Translations under genes and position numbers: made by a program
Source of the DNA: Thermoplasmata archaeon
GTDB taxonomy: Archaea > Thermoplasmatota > Thermoplasmata > Thermoplasmatales > Thermoplasmataceae
Direction: 5' to 3'
Assembly: GCA_021800105.1 (NCBI GenBank)
Contig: JAJYZI010000001.1
Location: 1 to 64,000 of the forward strand
DNA: 64,000 bases
Shown here: piece by piece, positions 21,389 to 31,720 of the stretch
Layout: every line of letters begins with the position of its first letter
Position numbering within the stretch: position 1 is the first letter of the stretch
The notes under the pieces: generated by a model
Databases searched by the model: none
The model's input: only the letters and a program-made list of their open reading frames with translations
Told to the model about the DNA's origin: nothing

Positions 21389-21823
21389 TTACAGTAATAT
21401 CCTTACACTCCATGTTGATTTGTCCTGAATAACATCCCCCTTCAACCCTTTTTCTATTACTTGCTTAAGTGCACGGCCCGCAGCTGATTCGTTATTATAC
21501 TGAAGGTATACGGAATCGTAACCAATTATAGGGACAAACTGCTGCTCAGAAAGAAGGTCACGTATTTTTTCCATAGATTCGATGAAGGTCTCCTTCCTTA
21601 TGATTGTATTGCCACCGTCGATCTTCCGAAGACCCTGATCAATAATGCTATTATAAGTCAATGCTGAAATCGATTTGCCGGCAATCATTGCGCGGGCATC
21701 CGGGTAGATAAAAAATGCCGCTATTGCAACAACAATAACTCCGAGTAAGAGACTGTCTCTCAAAAATGCATAAAGTGAAACTAGAAGGAGAATTATGCCT
21801 ATCGTAAGGTAAAGATTCTTCAT
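21389..21823 (-). CDS. Hypothetical protein with two N-terminal TM segments
   Basis: 144-aa ORF, hydrophobic N-terminus, soluble C-terminus. Confidence 0.65.
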   Translation of the reverse strand: MKNLYLTIGIILLLVSLYAFLRDSLLLGVIVVAIAAFFIYPDARAMIAGKSISALTYNSIIDQGLRKIDGGNTIIRKETFIESMEKIRDLLSEQQFVPIIGYDSVYLQYNNESAAGRALKQVIEKGLKGDVIQDKSTWSVRILL

Positions 21824-22028
21824 TTGCCTTGAGAGACATTGCTTATTGACATTTAAGGATTATAACGTTGAATTTGTCTCATGACTGGACGGTACTTTAC
21901 AGCAAATCAAGAATCCTAAGTGTATTAGATTTATATTGTGATCCTCACGTTTTTTAGAATCATTTAAAGGTTGCCTTACTCATAACAAAAATTAATTATT
22001 AACATATCAATCCGAAACGAGATATATA

Positions 22029-22418
22029 ATGGGCTGGCAGGAAGCAGAAGTTAGGGAATTAAAAGTCGGGCGATACATGCTGATAGATGAAGAACCATGC
22101 AAGATTATGGAGATTACCATGTCTAAACCTGGTAAGCATGGTGAGGCCAAGGCCCGGATTGTGGCAATTGGCGCTTTCGACAACCAGAAGAGGAGTGTTG
22201 TTTTTCCAGTAAAACACAAGATCAAGGTTCCGATCATTGAAAAGAAGACCGCTCAGGTCCTTTCTATAACCAACAAAGAAGCACAGTTGATGGACAGCGA
22301 GACTTTTGAAACTTTTATCATTCCCCTTGACGACGAAATTATTGACAGAGTTAAACCTGGAACGGAGATCCCTTACTGGGATACTATGGGAAAGAGGAAG
22401 ATAGTATTTCAGAATTGA
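22029..22418 (+). CDS. eif5A: Translation initiation factor aIF5A
   Basis: Hypusine-site motif [11 protein letters not shown] and IF5A KOW/OB layout. Confidence 0.96.
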   Translation: MGWQEAEVRELKVGRYMLIDEEPCKIMEITMSKPGKHGEAKARIVAIGAFDNQKRSVVFPVKHKIKVPIIEKKTAQVLSITNKEAQLMDSETFETFIIPLDDEIIDRVKPGTEIPYWDTMGKRKIVFQN

Positions 22419-23275
22419 AACATTTCTTCCAGCAGCCCGGTCTTCCTGACGCAGTTTCTTCTTACAAGGACGCAAAGTATGTCGTTTTCGGAGTTCCTTT
22501 TGATAGTACCTCATCATACAGGAGAGGTTCCCGCCTCGCTCCGGCTGCAATAAGGTATGCTTACAGGAACCTTGAAGCATTTGATCCTTGGTATGGAATT
22601 GCTTTCCCGGATCTTAAGATAGCCGACCTGGGCGACCTGACTGAAGAAGAAGACGCAAGATTAGTTGTAGATACAGTTGAATCTGTCGTATCCCTCTTGA
22701 AAGCGGATGGCAAGATTCCAATAATGCTTGGAGGGGAACATTCGATTACAACGGGAGCCGTTAGAAATTTCAAGGAATGCAGCATGGTCATAATAGACGC
22801 CCACTCAGATTTCCGAAGAACTTACTTCGGCAATGAGCACAATCATGCTTGTGTGACTCACCGTTCCCTTGAGATACTGGGCCCTGGAAGGATCTTTTCA
22901 GTTGGTACAAGATCCACTTCAAGGGAGGAGTATGAGGACCCCGATTATAGCAAGGTTAAATTCTATTCATCAAGGGAGGTCGATGCTGCCGGTATTAAGA
23001 AAGTTGCGGACGAAATCGATGCAAAGGCCAAAGGCAAGATATATTTCTCGATCGATATGGATGGCATTGACCCAGCCGAAGCACCTGGAGTAGGTACTCC
23101 TGAACCTTACGGGATATCGGCAAGGGATCTTAGGCTGCTGTTGAGCAGACTTGCAAAGAGAATCGTAGGATTCGATATAGTGGAGATGACTCCTCTGTAT
23201 GATAACGGAAATACGGCTATGCTGGCAGCAAAAATAATACAGGATTTTCTTGGCAGCAGTGTACAGAAAAAATAA
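22415..23275 (+). CDS. speB: Agmatinase / ureohydrolase
   Basis: [39 protein letters not shown] start overlaps the aIF5A stop (TTGA). Confidence 0.93.
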   Translation: MKHFFQQPGLPDAVSSYKDAKYVVFGVPFDSTSSYRRGSRLAPAAIRYAYRNLEAFDPWYGIAFPDLKIADLGDLTEEEDARLVVDTVESVVSLLKADGKIPIMLGGEHSITTGAVRNFKECSMVIIDAHSDFRRTYFGNEHNHACVTHRSLEILGPGRIFSVGTRSTSREEYEDPDYSKVKFYSSREVDAAGIKKVADEIDAKAKGKIYFSIDMDGIDPAEAPGVGTPEPYGISARDLRLLLSRLAKRIVGFDIVEMTPLYDNGNTAMLAAKIIQDFLGSSVQKK

Positions 23276-23288
23276 TCAGGAAATATTT

Positions 23289-23843
23289 TTATAATCCTAT
23301 TTTGCTCATTGCCTCTCTTCCCTTAACAATTTCGACCTTGCAGGGGGTTGGCAGTTTGAATGATGCTTTGTGAATGGCATCCTTCAAGCGGGCAGCTGCA
23401 TCCAAGTTTACCCTTGCAACAAGCAAGACATCGTCCCTGTGGACCCTTGCAGCAGTGCCTACCGGTCTCCCGAAGGACATGCTCATTCCACTTGAAATAC
23501 GGTCAGCACCAGCGCCTGTAGCCATCTTGTGCTCTCTTATAACATGATGCGGATAAGGGATGATTTTCAGGAAATAGTTATCCACTCCTACTGACTCAAG
23601 AAGCTTTCTGTTTACGGATACCCTTGCAGCTTCCAGCGCAGAATGCCTGATCTGGCAGGACTCCTTTGCTATCAATCTCATCTCCACTGCAAAATCCTTC
23701 TTCTGATTACCCTGTGTGAAAGTAGTTATCTTAGGATATGGGACACCACCCATGAACTCCCTTCTGGTATAGGCAGGTCCGCTGATTTTAGAATACATTC
23801 TCGCCGGCTTAGTTACCATGAGTATCTCAGACCCTAAGGTCAA
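23289..23843 (-). CDS. rpl10e: 50S ribosomal protein L10e (uL16)
   Basis: RRPARMYSKISGPAYTRREFMGGVP-like N-terminus; conserved L10e sequence throughout. Confidence 0.93.
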   Translation of the reverse strand: MTLGSEILMVTKPARMYSKISGPAYTRREFMGGVPYPKITTFTQGNQKKDFAVEMRLIAKESCQIRHSALEAARVSVNRKLLESVGVDNYFLKIIPYPHHVIREHKMATGAGADRISSGMSMSFGRPVGTAARVHRDDVLLVARVNLDAAARLKDAIHKASFKLPTPCKVEIVKGREAMSKIGL

Positions 23844-23928
23844 ACAGATATAAAAACCGACTGCTCACACCTCACATTTCCATGTTATAATAGAAGACAA
23901 AATGGAATAAGTGCAATAACTATAATAA

Positions 23929-24111
23929 GTGAATGTATCCCGTGACATGGACAAGAAGCAACTGCTGGAAGTGGCCCATGTGACGGTTAGAGGAACTTCC
24001 ATCCGGATTACTTTACCAAAAAAGATAGTTAAATTACTTGATGTTTCAGAAGGAGATATTGTAGGCTTCTATGAAGAAAACGGGAAAATAGGATTAAAGA
24101 AACTGGAGTAG
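23929..24111 (+). CDS. AbrB/SpoVT-type DNA-binding protein
   Basis: VTVRGTSIRITLPKKIVKLLDVSEGDIVGFYEENGKIGLKK, swapped-hairpin AbrB motif; ATG at 23947 may be the true start. Confidence 0.85.
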   Translation: MNVSRDMDKKQLLEVAHVTVRGTSIRITLPKKIVKLLDVSEGDIVGFYEENGKIGLKKLE

Positions 24112-24189
24112 ATCATTGCTCTGATAACAGGATCACTTCTCTCTTTGGCACTTTCAATTCTTCTTAGCATATCAAAGTGCGTCAGCCAA

Positions 24190-24702
24190 TTATCTGACTA
24201 CAAGCACGGAGACCGGTGAATTTGCCGATACACGTTCAGAGACAGAACCCAGAAATATGCCCTTTTTGAAGCCATGCTTTCGCGTGCCCATTACGATAAG
24301 ACCCACCTTGAATTCTTCAGCTGCATTAAGAATCACACTTTCTGGATCACCCATCGAAACAACTGTCTGAACGTTCTTTATTCCCTTTTTCTTTAAAGAA
24401 GCAGCAAGGTTTTTAGTTTTGACCTTGCCTTCTTTCAAGAGCTGTTCATTGTCGTCGATAATGTATTCTGCAGCTCCAAAATCGTCACTCATAGGAACAA
24501 CTGATTGTTTGACAGCATGCACGATATAGAGTGTGGATTCATTATCCCTGGAAACTAATTCAGCAGCAAAGTCAACTGCCTTCTCTGATTCTTCTGAAAA
24601 GTCTGTAGCAACGAGTATCCGTTTCAGATGCTGCATTGTTTTATTATCTTGTGTCATGAAATCCCCTCTGTTGGTATTATACCCTGTAGAGATAAAAGTC
24701 AA
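24190..24702 (-). CDS. Universal stress protein (UspA family)
   Basis: RILVATDFSEESEKAVDFAAEL...GLIVMGTRKHGFKKGIFLGSVSERV...PVSVLVVR. Confidence 0.93.
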   Translation of the reverse strand: MTFISTGYNTNRGDFMTQDNKTMQHLKRILVATDFSEESEKAVDFAAELVSRDNESTLYIVHAVKQSVVPMSDDFGAAEYIIDDNEQLLKEGKVKTKNLAASLKKKGIKNVQTVVSMGDPESVILNAAEEFKVGLIVMGTRKHGFKKGIFLGSVSERVSANSPVSVLVVR

Positions 24703-24722
24703 TACCCATAAATGTTCGCTTT

Positions 24723-26405
24723 TTATTGCGCAACAACGGTGCGCCTCATGCGTTCGTAAAGAGAATACATGAACACTGCAATTGAAACTGCTGTAACGCC
24801 GTGCCTGCGTGACCAGTCCAGTTCCTTGACCATGTAAGTGAGGTGTTTGCTCTTGTCCTCATGTGGTGTATATTCACCTCCATTCATATAACTCATGATG
24901 TTATCAATTATACGCTCCTTGTCAGTACGCTGAATGTATCCAACCTTGCTGCCAACCTCAACCATCCTGATTCCTGATTCGTAAGTGGCCTCGATCATTT
25001 CACGCTTTGTCATCCACTTTGTTTCATAATTCAGAAAATCTTCCCAGGAGTTACCTTTGTCCAGGAGATTGTAATAGTCCAGTATAGATTTAGCAGTGAT
25101 TTTAAAGCCATATCTGTCTGGCATTTCGTAGAAAAGTGAGCCAGGGTCGAGAAAAGGAGCAAGCGGGCTTATAAACCCGAAAATGGGCATGTTGTCCGAG
25201 CCATGACTGGATATGAGCCTTTCAAGGTAGTCTGCATCATCAAGAACGTCACTTTTTCTCTGCATGGGAAGGCCAATCGAGAAATATACGTCGAATTTTC
25301 TTGATCCGTATTTCCTTGCTATATCAATTGATTTTTCGAGATCCTCGTTGGAATAATATCTGCCGGTCTCTGACCTAATCCTCTGGTTTGATGAGTCCGG
25401 TGAAATTTCACACATGAACTGTGGAACAAATTTTGAAAACATGCTGAAATACTCCTCACCAGGAGGGGCAAAATATTCTGTCAGGAGGGGGAGGTCTAAG
25501 CCTCTTTCCTTGATCTCTTTAAAAAGTTCAGCATAAAACTTTTCTCCCATCAGGTTGAGATCACCAGCTATGAAAACTGGTGAGTTAATTGTGTCTTGCA
25601 CAACTTCGATTTCTTCTGCAACCCTTGATGGGTCCCTTCTCAATGGTGAAATGTGAAAATAGTGATTCTTGTATGCGAAGTTGGAACCGCCGCAAAAACC
25701 GCAGTTCAACTGGCATCCATGCTGTACGAGTGTCATTCCAGTCGGGTTTGTAATCCATGAATAGAAAGGGAGATGTCCCTTTATATCATGATATCTGACA
25801 GCATTCTTCACTAATACCTGATAGTTGATGAATTCCGTAGCTGTAGGATCCGGGTCCTTCAATGGCGGGTTCTTCAAAATCCTGCCATCTTTTTTATACA
25901 CGAGATTTGGGACGTTTTCAAGGTTGCTTTCTTTCTGCACGGCATTTATTAGTAAATTCATCTGCTTCTCCAGAAGATCTCCTGCTAGAATGTAATCTAC
26001 AGCTTCATTTGCCGCGAGGATTTCTTCAGCGAAATAACTGGAAGAGAACCCGCCAAAAACCACCTTTTTGTCTGGGTGCAGCCTCTTGATGATCTTTGCG
26101 ACATTGAATGCACCATGAACATGGGGGAGCCAGTGCAGATCTATTCCGAAGATATCTGCGTCGACTCCTTTCAAATAGCGTTCGACATCAAATGTGTCAT
26201 CGGACAGCATTAGCACCGCTAGATTACATATTCTTCCGGAAAATCCTTCCTCAAGGGCATGATTCAGCATACTGACAAATCCAACGGGATACATTTCAAA
26301 GAGGGGAGTTGATGGCACAACATCTCCAATCGGTCCTTCTTTCAAAGGCCTGCGCCTGAAGTCGTAGATGCTTGGAGCGTGGACAAACGCTATATCAGAC
26401 TTCAT
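24723..26405 (-). CDS. B12-binding-domain radical SAM protein
   Basis: N-terminal B12-binding-like domain and HGCQLNCGFCGGS (CxxxCxxC). Confidence 0.9.
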   Translation of the reverse strand: MKSDIAFVHAPSIYDFRRRPLKEGPIGDVVPSTPLFEMYPVGFVSMLNHALEEGFSGRICNLAVLMLSDDTFDVERYLKGVDADIFGIDLHWLPHVHGAFNVAKIIKRLHPDKKVVFGGFSSSYFAEEILAANEAVDYILAGDLLEKQMNLLINAVQKESNLENVPNLVYKKDGRILKNPPLKDPDPTATEFINYQVLVKNAVRYHDIKGHLPFYSWITNPTGMTLVQHGCQLNCGFCGGSNFAYKNHYFHISPLRRDPSRVAEEIEVVQDTINSPVFIAGDLNLMGEKFYAELFKEIKERGLDLPLLTEYFAPPGEEYFSMFSKFVPQFMCEISPDSSNQRIRSETGRYYSNEDLEKSIDIARKYGSRKFDVYFSIGLPMQRKSDVLDDADYLERLISSHGSDNMPIFGFISPLAPFLDPGSLFYEMPDRYGFKITAKSILDYYNLLDKGNSWEDFLNYETKWMTKREMIEATYESGIRMVEVGSKVGYIQRTDKERIIDNIMSYMNGGEYTPHEDKSKHLTYMVKELDWSRRHGVTAVSIAVFMYSLYERMRRTVVAQ

Positions 26406-26523
26406 CGACTCAGATATCTTACAACGTTTATTAAGTAATACCTTACGTGTTTAATTGTCAGATATTATTGGGGTTTTAAAAGTCATTCTTCGTGGACTGC
26501 ATTAACTCTGCCCCCTGGCTCAT

Positions 26524-27552
26524 TTAAATTATCTTCTTGTTCTGGATTATTATATTGAATTTGCCTTCGGCATCTTTCTCCACTATTTCATTGCACCTTT
26601 CACATTTCAGCGAGCCATCTGGTTGAAGATGGAACTTTGAATCACCACAGTTTGGACAAGTCCCCCTGACCCAGAGCTTAGAATAATCTGTTCCCTCTAT
26701 GTATCTCTTCGCCAGATCTTCACTGCGTTCCTGCGGTCTGGTCTTGAACGTTGTACCCATCATTATTGATGTTATCCACGCAAATCCGACAAAAGCCCAT
26801 AAGAGTAGAAAAACTGTCAGGAGAACAGAGAGAAGTAGGTTGCTTAGAACAATGAATGAAACAACGCTGAACATAGTTGATATAAAATAAGCTAAGAGAG
26901 ATCGCGTGAAACCAGCTTTTAAGCAGATATAATTGAGCACCATGACAGATAAAAGCATAGAAATAGAGTCCTGGCCAACGAAGGGAATGAAGTAACCTAT
27001 GACAAGATCTAACGCTGCAGCGATAAGTACTATCTCGAGGTTCCTCCATTTCTTTCTCTGCTGATTACTCTGAATGATGCCTCCGGCTTCCAGATGCCGG
27101 AATACATAAGCCACCGGGTAAACAGTGACCAATTGCATTACAATTGAGAAAAGCAAGGAAGAGAACCCATATACAACGATTGCGGAATCGTCAGGCATAC
27201 CCAGGCTTGACGGCGCAACCCCAGAAAGTGCTTCTATCTCGGAAAGGAAGAGATCGAGCAGGGCAAACGCAGCCAGATAGGAAGTGTAAGACAGGCTGGC
27301 ACTCCTTTCTTCACCTTTTCCTCTGATCAACGACTTTTTCCCGTAAATTACAGTATATGTTAAGTAAGCTATTCCTGCCAGGACAGATATCCACGCCAGG
27401 TACACCGTGAACTGGTTGACTATAGGGTAAAGGTAAGCTGGTGTGTAATTGTGAATGTACTTATACGCAGGGCCAAGGTTATAAGCCCCATAAAGAGCGA
27501 ACCCAATGGCAGATATGGCTGCAATGATGAAGAGAAACGCAGATGTCCGCAC
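26524..27552 (-). CDS. Polytopic membrane protein with C-terminal zinc ribbon
   Basis: About 8 hydrophobic helices then CPNC(x15)CERC. Confidence 0.75.
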   Translation of the reverse strand: MRTSAFLFIIAAISAIGFALYGAYNLGPAYKYIHNYTPAYLYPIVNQFTVYLAWISVLAGIAYLTYTVIYGKKSLIRGKGEERSASLSYTSYLAAFALLDLFLSEIEALSGVAPSSLGMPDDSAIVVYGFSSLLFSIVMQLVTVYPVAYVFRHLEAGGIIQSNQQRKKWRNLEIVLIAAALDLVIGYFIPFVGQDSISMLLSVMVLNYICLKAGFTRSLLAYFISTMFSVVSFIVLSNLLLSVLLTVFLLLWAFVGFAWITSIMMGTTFKTRPQERSEDLAKRYIEGTDYSKLWVRGTCPNCGDSKFHLQPDGSLKCERCNEIVEKDAEGKFNIIIQNKKII

Positions 27553-27612
27553 AGATAGTGAAGTCCTCTGGGTCTTTACCCGCTCAGTTTCATGTTCCAG
27601 TCAATTTCACCT

Positions 27613-28326
27613 TCAGGAGAGTGTGATATTAAGTCTGTTGTTGATTTTTCCCTTGACTAGTGTTGTTTTTATATTGATAGTACCAACTTCAGATGTTTTC
27701 CTGACTTGGGTTCCCATATCCGGAAATTCCGGGTAATCAAGAATTTTCACAAGTTTAATCCTCTCGAAATCGGGCACCTTCCCTTTAGTCAAGGACATCA
27801 AATCGCTGGATGACTGGAATTCTGCCTTTGTGACGAATCTTGTGCTTATCTCGGCTGAAGACCCTACAATGGCCCTTGCTTTTGCGACAATAGAATTCAA
27901 CGTCTCTTCGGTCAAGTCGTCCAGATATATATCTATCCATGCGGAGTCGTCATATGTCTGGTTGATCCTGCAATTTGCGGAATAATCTTTATAAGCAATA
28001 CCCTGCAATATGTAAAGAGCGGTTCTGAAACGCATGTGCATGTACCGTACATTCCAGTCAATGACCTGTCTTACCTCTTTTCCAATAATATCTGTCGGAT
28101 AAGTGTCAAGTGACATGAGATGTATAGATTCTCCGTCATTCCATGCGTCTACGATTATATATTTCTTGTCGTCAATTATGACATCTCCCCTGTCGTTTGG
28201 CTGTCCGTCGCCGGTTGGAACGAAGACGGTTTTGTCCACCACAAGATCCGTAAATTCCACTTTTACGGCCTTTCCTGTTCCCTCTTTTGCATAAGGATCG
28301 TCGATATAGGATCTTTCTGTTACCAT
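27613..28326 (-). CDS. AlaX-type alanyl-tRNA editing domain homologue with substituted zinc site
   Basis: tRNA_SAD/AlaX layout: RFRTALYIL (vs HTALHxL) and FPDMGTQVRKTSEVG (vs CGGTHVKNTGEIG). Confidence 0.8.
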   Translation of the reverse strand: MVTERSYIDDPYAKEGTGKAVKVEFTDLVVDKTVFVPTGDGQPNDRGDVIIDDKKYIIVDAWNDGESIHLMSLDTYPTDIIGKEVRQVIDWNVRYMHMRFRTALYILQGIAYKDYSANCRINQTYDDSAWIDIYLDDLTEETLNSIVAKARAIVGSSAEISTRFVTKAEFQSSSDLMSLTKGKVPDFERIKLVKILDYPEFPDMGTQVRKTSEVGTINIKTTLVKGKINNRLNITLS

Positions 28327-28390
28327 TGCATCGATATGTCCTGTTTTTTTAAAACAATTTCCCTAAATCATACTGCATTAAAGCTTTAAC

Positions 28391-29689
28391 TTGGTAACGA
28401 TACCGCCCACGATGGATTTGGAATTCCTTTACTCCCTGAAAAGGGAGGGAGTGAAGCTTGATCTGGATATAATGCGCGAATTTGCACCAAGGCTTGGTAA
28501 TCCACAGAATAAGTTCAAGTCTTTCCATATTGCTGGAACAAATGCAAAGGGGTCTGTCTCATCCTTCATTTATAACATATTCAGGCAGAGGTTCAGCACA
28601 GGCCTCTACACTTCACCTCATCTCGTGAAGTTCAACGAACGCATAGTCGTCGATAAGGACTTCATAACCGACGAATACATGGAAACTTTCATGTCAAAAT
28701 ATTTGCCTGTAATAACGGATCTCATGAGGACTAGAAGAAATCCAACCTTTTTTGAAACGACAACGCTTATGGCTTTTGACTATTTTTCAAGCAAAAAGGT
28801 AGAATTTGGTTCCATTGAAGTGGGTCTTGGTGGGAGACTGGATTCCACCAATATCATCAATCCTGAGGTTTCTGTTATCTGCAATATAGGATACGATCAC
28901 TTCGACCGTCTCGGTTGCACTCTTGAATCAATTGCCTATGAGAAAGGAGGGATAATAAAGGAAGGAAGGCCGGTGGTACTTGCGGACCAGAAGGAGGAGG
29001 TTGTCAGGACCATAAGGAGAATTTCCGATCTCAGGAACTCAAGGCTCTTCGAGCTTTCAAATAACAGCATTGCAAGCAATGTAAATCAGGGGATTGAAGG
29101 AATTTCGTTTGAGCTAAAAGGCATGCTTGATACTTACTATATAGAGTCGAAAATGCTTGGATCTCACCAGGTGAAGAATATTCAAACAGCCATCCTGGCA
29201 GCAGAAGTTTCAGGGGTGGATAAGATAGGAAGAAAGGGGATAGAGAAAGGCATTAAGGAGGCAGTCTGGCCTGCTAGGATGGAGATTCTGAGCCATGAGC
29301 CTTTTGTTCTGGTCGACTGCGCCCATAACCCACCGGCTGCACGCACACTCGTCACCTCTTATAAAAAAATATTCAATGAAAAGACTGCCGTCCTCCTCGG
29401 AATGCTTAATGACAAGGACTGGTATACGTTTGCACATACAATAAGTGAGATAGCCGATGAGGTCGTGTTCACACGCCCTGATGAACCAGAGAGATCACTT
29501 GATCCTCAAGAGTTCAGCAAGTATTGCGGCTCTTTCTTCAAGAAGAGCGTTATAATTGAGGATATAAAAGAAGCATATGAGTATGCTATACAGCATTATG
29601 ACAGGATACTTGTCACAGGATCAATTTATCTGGTTGGAAAGATAAAAGAATTCACCGGATCCAGTTTATATCCTTATATCCTAGAGTAA
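28391..29689 (+). CDS. folC: Folylpolyglutamate synthase / dihydrofolate synthase
   Basis: HIAGTNAKGSVSSF, TSPHLVKFNERI, GLGGRLDSTN, DCAHNPPAARTL. Confidence 0.93.
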   Translation: MVTIPPTMDLEFLYSLKREGVKLDLDIMREFAPRLGNPQNKFKSFHIAGTNAKGSVSSFIYNIFRQRFSTGLYTSPHLVKFNERIVVDKDFITDEYMETFMSKYLPVITDLMRTRRNPTFFETTTLMAFDYFSSKKVEFGSIEVGLGGRLDSTNIINPEVSVICNIGYDHFDRLGCTLESIAYEKGGIIKEGRPVVLADQKEEVVRTIRRISDLRNSRLFELSNNSIASNVNQGIEGISFELKGMLDTYYIESKMLGSHQVKNIQTAILAAEVSGVDKIGRKGIEKGIKEAVWPARMEILSHEPFVLVDCAHNPPAARTLVTSYKKIFNEKTAVLLGMLNDKDWYTFAHTISEIADEVVFTRPDEPERSLDPQEFSKYCGSFFKKSVIIEDIKEAYEYAIQHYDRILVTGSIYLVGKIKEFTGSSLYPYILE

Positions 29690-29758
29690 TTATTCATATG
29701 CCATTTCATAAAAATACTTATTAGTACTTCAATACTCTAACCAGTTTTACCGGTTTCT

Positions 29759-31060
29759 ATGACAAATCCTTTTTTTAAATACAGGTCGAGTGAAGTGGAT
29801 AATGACCTTCGACTTACTGTACTTTCCAGCTCTTTCATTCCAGATTCTTTTCCTCACAGATCGGAGCAGATAGACCAGATGGTGAAGATCCTGAGCAGCG
29901 TAATGCGTAACAGCTCTCCATCAAACCTCCTTCTTTACGGGAAGAGCGGTACTGGAAAAACATCAGTTGCAAAGAAGGTATCAAACCTCCTGAAAGAGGC
30001 ATTTCCGGAGAAGGTAAAAGTAATATACATTAACTGCCAGTTAAACGATTCCACATATTCCGTACTTGTCAATGCAGCTAATTCAATTATAGTTAACGAG
30101 AATGAGAAAATACCACTATCTGGCTGGACAGTTGAGCGAATTTATAATGAGCTACTCAGGCAGCTTGAAAAAATAGGTGGATTCATAGTCCTTATTCTAG
30201 ATGAGATCGATAAGCTGGCAAGAAAAAATGACGGTGACTCCCTTTACGTGATACTGAAGCTTGCAGATGATGCAAAATCTTCAAGGTTGTCGTTTATAGG
30301 AATTACAAACTATACCTCGTTCCTTGAAACGTTGGATGCCCGTGTCCGCAGCAGGCTGAATCAGGAAAGCATCGTTTTCCCCTCATATAATGCGTCGCAG
30401 CTGCGTGATATTCTTCAGGAAAGGGTAAGCCTTACCGGAATGCGGAACATGGTTGATGATTCTGCAATCAGTCTCTGTGCAGCAATCGGTGCCAGAGAAC
30501 ATGGTGATGCCAGGAAAGCAATCGATCTTATGCGTATTTCCATAGAGATTGGGATACGCGATTTCATGGAAAGAATTGGTGAGGAAAACGTTTACAAAGC
30601 GAGGGATAAGTATGAGATGAATATCCTAAGGGAGAGCATAAACGGTCTTCCACTTCACTCTAAGATACTTCTACTTAGCGCCGTGGTGACGCAGGATCAG
30701 GACAGAGACAACATGATCACTGGCGAGATTTACGAAAACTACAAGAAAATATGTGATGAGCTGAGTGTTCAGTCGCTCACTTCGAGGAGGATAGGCGATC
30801 TGCTCTCGGAACTTGATGATCTTGGGTTGATTATAACTGTTACAAAGAGCCTTGGAAGATATGGACGCACCCGCATAATAACTGTCCCCGATTATGATGA
30901 TCTGATGAAGAAATACCTGCTTGAAGATGAAATTCTGAGCACATTCAAGGGCATCAAGATAGGAAAACAGCACAGGCTGAAAATGGATACCGATGAATCC
31001 CAGTCCAGGCCTGTAAAAGAGGATGAAATGAGCGATATAATCTCTTCAAAAAAAGAGTAA
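29759..31060 (+). CDS. cdc6: Orc1/Cdc6 family replication initiator
   Basis: AAA+ Walker A GKSGTGKTSVAKK, Walker B LILDEIDKL, winged-helix C-terminus. Confidence 0.94.
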   Translation: MTNPFFKYRSSEVDNDLRLTVLSSSFIPDSFPHRSEQIDQMVKILSSVMRNSSPSNLLLYGKSGTGKTSVAKKVSNLLKEAFPEKVKVIYINCQLNDSTYSVLVNAANSIIVNENEKIPLSGWTVERIYNELLRQLEKIGGFIVLILDEIDKLARKNDGDSLYVILKLADDAKSSRLSFIGITNYTSFLETLDARVRSRLNQESIVFPSYNASQLRDILQERVSLTGMRNMVDDSAISLCAAIGAREHGDARKAIDLMRISIEIGIRDFMERIGEENVYKARDKYEMNILRESINGLPLHSKILLLSAVVTQDQDRDNMITGEIYENYKKICDELSVQSLTSRRIGDLLSELDDLGLIITVTKSLGRYGRTRIITVPDYDDLMKKYLLEDEILSTFKGIKIGKQHRLKMDTDESQSRPVKEDEMSDIISSKKE

Positions 31061-31084
31061 GCGCACAAGCTGAGGTGGCAGTAA

Positions 31085-31720
31085 TCAAGCGTCTCTGTAA
31101 ATTGCGCAGAGATCGTCGACAATGTGCGTAAGGGTCATCTTGGTTTTAGAGGCAAACATGTTTGGAGCTTCTGTCCAGTCGTAATTGTCGACTAAGATGA
31201 GGGATCGGCTCGAAAGATAAGGGAACACAGCTTCAAGCTCGAATATTACGTGCTCTTTGGTGTGCTCGGAATCATGAAGGAACAGGTCAACGCTGCCAAT
31301 CCTTGCTAGCTCTTTCGGAAGGGTTAACTTGCTGTTGCCAAGCGTCAGATCCCATCGCCTGTGCATAGTCTCCGGAACTATAAAACCTACAGGCTCCCCT
31401 TTCTCTTCTTCGCCGTACTTCATCCCCAGATCAAAGCTGTGCAGCAATCCACCAGTCTTCTCGAGAGCAGAAAGAAAGGCAAAGCTTGTTGTTCCCGGCC
31501 CTACACCAGTCTCAACAACATTTCTAGGCTGAAGCGTTCGTGTAATTGAATATATAAAAGTCAGCTCATCGGCTGAGACCTGCCAGAACTGCCTCCCACC
31601 AATTTTGGAGGATATATAGGAATTGATTTCTCGCGCTTCTTTGGTTGCGACCGCGTAATCGGCATCGCTTATTCCAAGAGTCCGTAGCACTGGTTTATAG
31701 TTTGTTTCCATTTTTGTCAA
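31085..31720 (-). CDS. Class I SAM-dependent methyltransferase
   Basis: VVETGVGPGTTSFAFLSALEKTGGLLHSFDLG, Rossmann-like motif I/II; DLFLHDSEHTKEHV. Confidence 0.75.
   Translation of the reverse strand: MTKMETNYKPVLRTLGISDADYAVATKEAREINSYISSKIGGRQFWQVSADELTFIYSITRTLQPRNVVETGVGPGTTSFAFLSALEKTGGLLHSFDLGMKYGEEEKGEPVGFIVPETMHRRWDLTLGNSKLTLPKELARIGSVDLFLHDSEHTKEHVIFELEAVFPYLSSRSLILVDNYDWTEAPNMFASKTKMTLTHIVDDLCAIYRDA

Noticed and set aside
29690-29758. Possible replication origin next to orc1/cdc6
   Set aside because: Intergenic space is only 69 bp and I could not identify ORB-type inverted repeats; GC skew or marker-frequency data would be needed.
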